Position numbers and translations under genes: made by a program. Below are positions 13,411-17,959 of a stretch of DNA of 17,959 bases, in pieces (the first letter of the stretch is position 1; each line of letters opens with the position of its first letter). The notes under the pieces were generated by a model. The model had not been told where the DNA came from, did not search any database, and saw only the letters and a program-made list of their open reading frames with translations. The stretch lies in contig CALCVP010000023.1 of assembly GCA_937907705.1 (NCBI GenBank), positions 1-17,959 on the forward strand, given 5' to 3'. This DNA is from an uncultured Prevotella sp. (lineage in GTDB: Bacteria > Bacteroidota > Bacteroidia > Bacteroidales > Bacteroidaceae).

Positions 13411-14592
13411 TTATTTCATTTCTTTTATTCTGTTAAGTGCTTCTGTCATTTTCTCTTTTTTTGCGCAGAGCGATATGCGGATGTAACGTTCGCCATTACT
13501 GCCGAAGATAAAGCCAGGCGTAATAAATACTCTTGCCTGGTGCAGCACTTTTTCTGTCAGTTCCTCAGCATTGCTGTAATGGTTGGGGATCTTTCCCCAT
13601 AGAAACATTCCCACTTGCTTTGGGTCATAGCTGCAATGCAGTGCTTTCATGATTTCTTCTGCTATCTCTCGGCGCTCTTTGTAGGTTACTATATTAGCTT
13701 GATGATGCCACTCTTCTGTGTTATTGTATGCTTCTGCAGCAGCTAATTGTATGCCTCTGAATGTACCAGAGTCAATATTGCTTTTTATCTTTAGTATCCA
13801 TTGTATGAAGGTGCTGTTAGACGCACACATGCCAACACGCCAACCAGGCATATTATGGCTCTTGCTCATGGAGTTGAATTCGATGCAACAGTCTTTGGCT
13901 CCTGGCACTTGAAGCAGAGAGATGGGGTGTTCGTTTAGAATAAAAGAATAGGGGTTGTCATTTACTACTACAATGTTGTGTCTCTTGGCAAAGTCAACCA
14001 ATTTTTGATAGGTCTCTATTTGTGCATTGGCTCCAGTAGGCATATTTGGATAATTGGTCCACATGAGTTTGACATGACTGAGGTCCATTTGTTCCAGTGT
14101 ATCGAAATCGGGCTGCCAGTTGTTGTCCTCTTTCAGGTTATAGTTCACTACTTTAGCTCCCAATATTTTGCTAAGCGATGTATAGGTAGGATAACCGGGA
14201 TTGGGCACTAACACTTCTTCGCCAGGGTTTACAAAAGCCAGCGTTACGTGCAGTATGCCTTCTTTACTGCCAATGAGTGGCTGTATCTCGGTATTAGGGT
14301 CTAAATCTACATGAAACCATTTTTTGTAGAAGTGTGCCATGGCTTGCCGTAGCTCTGGAGTGCCCATTGTAGGCTGGTATCCATGTGCATTATCTTGACG
14401 TACCACTTCGCATAACTTGTCTATTGTAGCTTTTGACGGCGGCATGTCTGGACTTCCTATGGCCAAGCTAATGATGTCTTTGCCTTCGGCATTGAGTTGT
14501 GCCACTTCTTTCAGCTTGCGGCTAAAGTAATATTCTTGTACTGTTGCCAGCCTATTGGCAGGCTGTATCCGGTTATTCTGGGTGTGTTCCAT
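13411..14592 (-). CDS. PLP-dependent class I/II aminotransferase, probably aromatic
   Basis: This 393-residue fold-type I aminotransferase shows the usual landmarks: SLAIGSPDMPPS (42-53), the GYQPTMGTPELRQA block (71-84), VLVPNPGYPTY (127-137), NYPNMPTGA (180-188, NYPNNPTG in most relatives), NDNPY (211-215) with the Asp that holds the pyridine nitrogen, the PLP lysine K244 in SMSKSHNMPGWRVG, and a C-terminal RISL. The class also holds LL-diaminopimelate and aspartate aminotransferases. Its place between pheA and the DAHP synthase gene points to phenylpyruvate and 4-hydroxyphenylpyruvate as substrates, completing Phe and Tyr synthesis; that is inferred from context. Its start overlaps the pheA stop by 20 bp, which suggests coupled translation. 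Its neighbours and the operon are otherwise regular. Confidence 0.9.
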   Translation of the reverse strand: MEHTQNNRIQPANRLATVQEYYFSRKLKEVAQLNAEGKDIISLAIGSPDMPPSKATIDKLCEVVRQDNAHGYQPTMGTPELRQAMAHFYKKWFHVDLDPNTEIQPLIGSKEGILHVTLAFVNPGEEVLVPNPGYPTYTSLSKILGAKVVNYNLKEDNNWQPDFDTLEQMDLSHVKLMWTNYPNMPTGANAQIETYQKLVDFAKRHNIVVVNDNPYSFILNEHPISLLQVPGAKDCCIEFNSMSKSHNMPGWRVGMCASNSTFIQWILKIKSNIDSGTFRGIQLAAAEAYNNTEEWHHQANIVTYKERREIAEEIMKALHCSYDPKQVGMFLWGKIPNHYSNAEELTEKVLHQARVFITPGFIFGSNGERYIRISLCAKKEKMTEALNRIKEMK

Positions 14593-15418
14593 TGTCTTTA
14601 TATTCTCCTAAAACTTTAAGTTCTTTTGTCAGTGGCATAATGGCATCAATGCTTTGCCTGTATCGTGTCAGGTTATCGTAGGTAACATCTATGTAGAATA
14701 AGTATTCCCATTCGTGTCCGATAACAGGCAATGACTGTATCTTGGTTAAATTGATGTGGTAGAACGACAAAATGCTGAGTACTTTTGACAAACTACCCTC
14801 CTCGTGGCTCAGCGAAAATACGATGCTGGCTTTATTGACCTTTTGAATGTTTCTAAGAAAATCGGCCTTATTGGGATTGGTCACCACTAAGAAGCGTGTA
14901 TAGTTGTGCTTGTTGTCTTCAATAGAGTCTTGCAGCACTTTCATTCCGTATTGTTTGGCTGCTTTTGCATGGCAGATAGCAGCCCATCCTTTGCATTGTT
15001 GGTTGGCTATAAACTGTGCGGAGCCAGCGGTATCTGGCGCTTCTACTGCTTTCAGGTCTGGATGTTTGGCCAAGAAGCCTCTGCATTGCATTAAGGCTAC
15101 AGGGTGCGAGTGTACTTCTTTTACCGTGTCCCAGTTGTCTTCGGGCAGACAGCAGATGCTGTGTACGATGCGTAACTTCCGTTCGCCTACTATGGTTGTG
15201 CCAGATTGTCTGAGCAGCTCATAGTTGTGGAGCAGTGAACCGGCAATTGTGTTTTCAATGGCTAACATTCCGATAACAGTGGGGTCACGCTTGATATTTT
15301 CAAACACTTCTTCAAAAGTGTCGCAGCATATCAACTGTATTTGTTCACCTTTAAAGTATTCATGTGCTGCTATATCGTGGAAAGAGCCTCTTACACCTTG
15401 TATTGCTATTCTTTTCAT
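14573..15418 (-). CDS. pheA: Prephenate dehydratase with ACT domain
   Basis: This 281-residue enzyme turns prephenate into phenylpyruvate. The catalytic domain (1-190) has IQGVRGSFHDIAA (7-19), the IENTIAGSL block (54-62), EVHSHPVALMQC (101-112), and NYTRF (172-176) with the catalytic Thr174 and the substrate-contacting Phe176. An ACT regulatory domain follows (about 198-272): FSLSHEEGSLSKVLSILSF, then NLTKIQSLPV. In E. coli PheA, Phe feedback needs a GALV and an ESRP motif; here these read GSLS and QSLP, so Phe sensing may differ. It stands alone, without the fused chorismate mutase of E. coli. It is the first gene of the operon, 79 bp downstream of the terminator at 15500-15535 and preceded by a Phe/Tyr leader peptide. 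Confidence 0.96.
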   Translation of the reverse strand: MKRIAIQGVRGSFHDIAAHEYFKGEQIQLICCDTFEEVFENIKRDPTVIGMLAIENTIAGSLLHNYELLRQSGTTIVGERKLRIVHSICCLPEDNWDTVKEVHSHPVALMQCRGFLAKHPDLKAVEAPDTAGSAQFIANQQCKGWAAICHAKAAKQYGMKVLQDSIEDNKHNYTRFLVVTNPNKADFLRNIQKVNKASIVFSLSHEEGSLSKVLSILSFYHINLTKIQSLPVIGHEWEYLFYIDVTYDNLTRYRQSIDAIMPLTKELKVLGEYKDNGTHPE

Positions 15419-15497
15419 ATTTTCTTTTTACTATTGTCTGTTTGCGTGGTTCTCTTGGGTGCACGCTTTGTTATTGTTTCTTTGGTTTATAGAATTG

Positions 15498-15535
15498 AAA
15501 AAGTCCCACCTCATTATTGAATGAAGCGGGACTTT
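15498..15535 (-). terminator. Attenuator terminator upstream of pheA (RNA regions 3:4)
   Basis: On the minus-strand RNA the arms 15521-15535 and 15500-15514 pair over 15 positions with a 6-nt loop. The two positions that are not Watson-Crick are both G-U in the minus-strand RNA but would be A-C mismatches in the plus strand, so the structure is suited to the minus transcript. The stem runs into U5 (15498-15502). It lies 80 bp before pheA, downstream of the leader ORF, and can stop transcription before the operon. Confidence 0.85.
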
Positions 15536-15577
15536 ACATATCTTTTTTAAAGAGATTGTCTTGTCTTAAGTTGAAAT

Positions 15578-15655
15578 CTATACGCAACTTCCCGCTTCAC
15601 AATTCCTTGCAAAGTAAAAGTAAAAATAAAAGAAAGATGCGTATGAAATATTCAT
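15578..15655 (-). CDS. Phe/Tyr leader peptide of the pheA operon attenuator
   Basis: This is a 25-codon ORF from ATG (15653-15655) to TAG (15578-15580). Residues 8-15 are FFYFYFYF, eight aromatic codons in a row (five Phe and three Tyr), and there is another Tyr at residue 5. The codons are TTC/TTT and TAT/TAC. It starts about 30 nt after the predicted transcription start and ends about 45 nt before the terminator stem. Such an amino-acid run before an operon that makes those amino acids is the mark of a ribosome-stalling leader peptide. The codons after the run (19-22) contain the exact complement of the 5' arm of the terminator. It has no Shine-Dalgarno, as is common in Bacteroidetes. The peptide itself has no expected function. 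Confidence 0.85.
   Translation of the reverse strand: MNISYASFFYFYFYFARNCEAGSCV
15580..15644 (-). promoter_or_regulatory. Attenuator leader pairing (region 1:2) and antiterminator (2:3)
   Basis: Within the leader ORF, RNA 15644-15632 (AUACGCAUCUUUC) can pair with 15592-15580 (GGAAGUUGCGUAU): seven base pairs, one mismatch, then five more with one G-U. The antiterminator is an exact 10-bp match, UGAAGCGGGA (15599-15590) with UCCCGCUUCA (15531-15522), the latter being the 5' arm of the terminator. The two share bases 15590-15592, so they exclude each other. A ribosome stalled at Phe/Tyr codons covers 15632-15644 and leaves 15590-15599 free. Confidence 0.8.
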
Positions 15656-15688
15656 GTTCTTTTGCTTTTTATTGTTTCTTTATTACTG

Positions 15689-15720
15689 CAAAAGTATATT
15701 ATTTATTTCAGACAAACAAA
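15689..15720 (-). promoter_or_regulatory. Promoter of the pheA leader and operon
   Basis: The -7 box is TACTTTTG (15689-15696). A -33 TTTG lies 16 bp upstream (15713-15716), with a second at 15717-15720. The box and the 16-bp spacing are the same as for the small RNA promoters. Transcription would begin near 15684, about 30 nt before the leader ATG. Confidence 0.7.
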
Positions 15721-15831
15721 CATATTGAAGAAAAATTTAAGATAAAACTTCAAATTGTTATGCTTTTTACTGCTGCTACAAGTTTGACGTTCATAAATAA
15801 TGATGTATAATTGAACCTGTGTTTAGTACGC

Positions 15832-15880
15832 ATTCAAACAGCATTCAAACTGTATTCGAATGCTATTTGAATAATACAGT
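15832..15880 (-). terminator. Terminator-like nested hairpins after the TPR gene
   Basis: The arms 15832-15846 and 15858-15872 pair over 15 positions with one G-U on the minus strand. A second stem (15849-15856 with 15873-15880, 8 bp) has one strand inside the loop of the first. Both together would form an H-type pseudoknot; singly either could terminate. There is no T tract. It lies 20-70 bp past the stop of the TPR gene. Confidence 0.5.
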
Positions 15881-15900
15881 ATAGTTTTCTTGTATGGACT

Positions 15901-16776
15901 TTAGAAGCCAAATATGCCGAATGGATCTACATTTTTGTAGCTTTCCTTTTGCTTGTTGATTACCTCTTGTTCATTGCAGCCTTTTTGCTGTTGTATGGAC
16001 AATTCCTTGGCTTTCTGTTCGTCCTCCTGTGCTCCTTTTAGGTCATTGACAGCTTTTCTTGCTTCAGCTCTTTCGCTGAATGCATCTGTTCTGAATGGGT
16101 TTTGGTCAATTGCCTTTGTGTAAAATACAATGGCATTCTCATTATGTTGATATGCTTTCTCTATGCGTGCTTTCAGCATCAGTACATCTTCATTGTCGGG
16201 TACTTGTTGCATGAGTACATTGGCGTCTTGCTCTGCTTCTGCCACATCATTGTTTTCCAATAATATTTCACTTCTATTTAAATATGCTTCCAAATAATCA
16301 TCCTTCAGTTTTATGGCCTTTGTAAGCATGGCAATGGCATTGGCTGAGTCATCTTGCCCTTTGCAAGCCTTGGCATAAAGATAATAGGTTTCAGCATGGC
16401 TATTGTTTATGAGCACGGCTTTCTCGCAAGCACTGCTCATGGACAAGTAGTCTTCCATCATATAAGCCACATGAGCTATGCGTAGAAATATATCAAGATT
16501 GTTAGGCTGTGCATCAGCTAACTTTTGTAGTTGCTCGTAGGCTTGCGGAAGTTGGTCGGTAGCTATATAAGCCTGCGACAGGCAGTCGTGTAATTGTAAG
16601 TCATCTTTTATTTGTAGCGCATGTTGAAAACACTTCACAGCATAAGCAACCTGTCCAGATTTCAACGCTCTGACACCATCATATTTTAATATGTCAAAGT
16701 CCTTTTTCTCTTGGCTTTTCTTTGGCTCTTCTGGTTTGTTGGATTTTCCGCCAAATAATGTCTTTAAAAAATTCAT
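15901..16776 (-). CDS. Tetratricopeptide-repeat (TPR) protein
   Basis: This 291-residue protein has no signal peptide. Its short basic N-terminus (FLKTLFGGKSNKPEEPKKSQEKKD) leads into about six TPR units between residues 27 and 270. Several fit the TPR consensus: YDGVRALKSGQVAYAVKCFQ-type (32-51), DCLSQAYIATDQLPQAYEQL, HAETYYLYAKACKGQDDSAN with AIAMLTKAIKLKDDYLEAY, then NAIVFYTKAIDQNPFRTDAF with SERAEARKAVNDLKGA. The tail is Gln/Glu/Lys-rich and ends in DPFGIFGF. TPR arrays bind other proteins; the partner is unknown. It is a single gene with a roughly 140-nt 5' UTR containing a hairpin and repeat copy E, and with a terminator-like structure after it. It lies upstream of the pheA leader, about 180 bp from that promoter. 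Confidence 0.85.
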   Translation of the reverse strand: MNFLKTLFGGKSNKPEEPKKSQEKKDFDILKYDGVRALKSGQVAYAVKCFQHALQIKDDLQLHDCLSQAYIATDQLPQAYEQLQKLADAQPNNLDIFLRIAHVAYMMEDYLSMSSACEKAVLINNSHAETYYLYAKACKGQDDSANAIAMLTKAIKLKDDYLEAYLNRSEILLENNDVAEAEQDANVLMQQVPDNEDVLMLKARIEKAYQHNENAIVFYTKAIDQNPFRTDAFSERAEARKAVNDLKGAQEDEQKAKELSIQQQKGCNEQEVINKQKESYKNVDPFGIFGF

Positions 16777-16819
16777 GTGTAATTAAATGTAAAATAGATT
16801 AGTAAAAAAGTAGTTCTTT

Positions 16820-16886
16820 GTAGGTGTTTAAGAGTGTCTTGCTATTGAAAATAATTTCATAACATGTTTAATTTTGAACATCTACT
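16820..16886. repeat. Palindromic repeat copy E, in the 5' UTR of the TPR gene
   Basis: GTAGGTGTTTAAGAGT (16820-16835) and ATTTTGAACATCTACT (16871-16886) are imperfect reverse complements (12 of 16). The right arm, TTAATTTTGAACATCTACTT, nearly equals that of copy A (TTAATTTTGAACGTCTGCTT), and the loop ATTTCATA is also shared with copy A. Confidence 0.55.
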
Positions 16887-16893
16887 TACCGGC

Positions 16894-16913
16894 ATAACCA
16901 TTTCGCTGGTTAT
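16894..16913 (-). other. Hairpin at the start of the TPR gene 5' UTR
   Basis: ATAACCA (16894-16900) and TGGTTAT (16907-16913) form a perfect 7-bp stem with a 6-nt loop. It is within a few bases of the predicted transcript start and may protect the 5' end of the mRNA. Confidence 0.4.
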
Positions 16914-16921
16914 TGCTTTTG

Positions 16922-16929
16922 CAAAAATA
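16922..16929 (-). promoter_or_regulatory. Promoter -7 box of the TPR gene
   Basis: TATTTTTG on the minus strand fits TAnnTTTG; no clear -33 box is seen. The start would be near 16917. Confidence 0.4.
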
Positions 16930-17013
16930 TGAAAATAATTTAATATCTCAGATATTTAAGATAATAAAAATTAAAGTGCTTTGCATAAATACTGTTCTTC
17001 ATCGTTTTTGCAG

Positions 17014-17021
17014 TATTTTTG
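17014..17021 (+). promoter_or_regulatory. Promoter -7 box of the 17110 gene
   Basis: TATTTTTG on the plus strand fits TAnnTTTG, about 90 bp before the start codon. The 5' UTR has a perfect 8-bp hairpin (CTACATGC 17059-17066 with GCATGTAG 17074-17081). The remainder of the divergent spacer 16777-17109 is AT-rich with no gene. Confidence 0.4.
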
Positions 17022-17109
17022 CATAACAATCTTGTGCCTTGTGGTGTGAGCTGTCTGGCTACATGCTTGCATGGCATGTAGAGATGTTGTTGTTGAAAGA
17101 AATAAATAG

Positions 17110-17859
17110 ATGAAAAAGTTTGTCATATTAACGTTTAGCCTTCTGTGCTTGCCTTTGGTAGTAATGGCCCAGCACTCTATAGAAGCAAACAAGGGTTCGC
17201 TTGCTCATGATAATTACCCTACTTCTACAAAGCCTAAAATAGCGCAGCAAGATGTTGATAGCCCTGTTGTTGATTTTGCAGCTGATGTAGTGGCACCGCG
17301 TTTTGACAAGCGTTATGGAAATCCTGATGTGTCTTATGTACCAGTAGAGGGTGATGTAGCAGACACAGCTGCTGATTCTCTTCATCTGCCAGCACTTAAT
17401 GCTTATGGTCAAATGCCTTGTGTAGGTTTGTATCCATTAAACTGGTTTGGCACTTATGATTGGCAATTACATCGTGGACTGAATGTGAACATAGGTGCAT
17501 CTGTATTTGCTTCGTTTGGTAAAAATGTGTATCATGGCGCAGGATTTACTCAAAACATATCTGCTATGTATGCCGCACCACTATCAAGTAAGGTGTCTTT
17601 GGCTGTTGGTGGCTATATGAACCGTATGTCGTGGGGAGGCAGCAACTATTGCGATGCTGGCGTCAATGCGGTGTTGGGCTATAAGTTTAACGATCAATGG
17701 GAGGGTTATATTTACGGGCAGAAGTCTATTGTCAACAAACGCATGCCGCTACCGTTGTATAATATGAGCAACTGTGGTGACCGCATAGGGGCAATGGTAA
17801 AGTATAATGTAAATCCTAATTTTAGTATCCAAGTGTCGGTTGAAGAGACAAGACGATAG
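17110..17859 (+). CDS. Secreted protein of unknown function, probable small outer-membrane barrel
   Basis: This 249-residue protein starts with a clear signal peptide (MKKFVILTFSLLCLPLVVMAQ, residues 1-21). A low-complexity polar stretch (22-95) follows, rich in Asp, Ala, Val and Pro, which may be a linker. From about 100 to 245 the sequence shows alternating hydrophobic and polar strands with many Gly and aromatic residues, such as GLNVNIGASVFASFGKNVYHGAGFTQNISAMYAAPLSSKVSLAVGG written here only in part as GLNVNIGASVFASF and KVSLAVGGYMNRM. WEGYIYGQKS and FSIQVSVEETRR follow near the end. This looks like a small beta-barrel. It ends with Arg instead of the usual aromatic residue, so outer-membrane placement is only likely. 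I do not recognise a named family. It is the first plus-strand gene after a divergent promoter region, and nothing clear follows before the window ends. Confidence 0.7.
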   Translation: MKKFVILTFSLLCLPLVVMAQHSIEANKGSLAHDNYPTSTKPKIAQQDVDSPVVDFAADVVAPRFDKRYGNPDVSYVPVEGDVADTAADSLHLPALNAYGQMPCVGLYPLNWFGTYDWQLHRGLNVNIGASVFASFGKNVYHGAGFTQNISAMYAAPLSSKVSLAVGGYMNRMSWGGSNYCDAGVNAVLGYKFNDQWEGYIYGQKSIVNKRMPLPLYNMSNCGDRIGAMVKYNVNPNFSIQVSVEETRR

Positions 17860-17959
17860 ATAAACAGATGGAATACATTGCTGCCCAGCTTGCGGGATTA
17901 GAAGCTAAACATTCAAGATAGAAGTGCACAGTTTTACATATAGAGAGTAGCCCTCCCGA

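Noticed and set aside
15689..15810. A plus-strand ORF across 15517-15810
   Set aside because: It lies opposite the leader and promoter of the pheA operon, has AT-rich low-complexity translation and no start signal.
17868..17921. A 17-codon plus-strand ORF after the last gene (starts MEYIAAQLAG)
   Set aside because: Too short, with no promoter, no recognisable family and no repeat of the pattern elsewhere; I cannot separate it from chance.

Overview
The window looks like chromosome of a Bacteroidales bacterium, most likely Prevotellaceae-like. The grounds are AT-rich spacers, the Bacteroidetes promoter form (TTTG, about 16-20 bp, TAnnTTTG) before several genes, few Shine-Dalgarno sequences, and typical Bacteroidales proteins: a DAHP synthase/chorismate mutase fusion, a flavodoxin paired with DUF2023, a DUF5020 outer-membrane protein and an SPFH/NfeD pair. 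I see no tRNA, rRNA, CRISPR array, transposase or integrase.

Layout. 1-666 is the 3' end of a restriction-modification methylase with a perfect palindrome inside its reading frame. 869-4622 (minus) holds a SpoU-type rRNA methyltransferase, a divergent UDP-GlcNAc 2-epimerase-like protein, and an SPFH/NfeD membrane pair. 4937-5860 (minus) holds flavodoxin and DUF2023. 5861-6559 is a complex spacer: two copies, 328 bp apart, of a unit with a promoter, a roughly 95-nt RNA and a strong terminator, with a decayed duplicate of the 3' end of aroC between them. 6560-9424 (minus) holds aroC, a SlyD-type prolyl isomerase and a DUF5020 protein. 9799-10446 (plus) is an MgtC-family membrane protein. 10483-15418 (minus) is a five-gene aromatic amino acid operon: prephenate dehydratase, aminotransferase, DAHP synthase/chorismate mutase, prephenate dehydrogenase, and an endonuclease/exonuclease/phosphatase-family protein. 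A TPR protein (minus) and an unrecognised envelope protein (plus) close the window.

The most striking find is upstream of pheA, at 15498-15720. A Bacteroidetes promoter is followed by a 25-codon leader ORF containing eight consecutive Phe/Tyr codons (FFYFYFYF), then a terminator hairpin with a U tract. The RNA also has an exact 10-bp antiterminator pairing between the leader ORF and the 5' arm of the terminator, and a competing pairing inside the leader ORF. Together these are all the parts of a ribosome-mediated Phe/Tyr attenuator, arranged as in the enterobacterial trp and phe leaders, placed to control the whole operon.

The genes fit together around chorismate. AroC makes it. The operon then supplies the first step of the pathway (DAHP synthase), the branch point (chorismate mutase) and both branch enzymes (PheA, TyrA) plus a transaminase. 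A Phe/Tyr-sensing leader is the logical control for that set. Other points for a second look are the duplicated small RNA, a dispersed palindromic repeat family in several spacers, and the loss of two catalytic residues in the epimerase-like protein.
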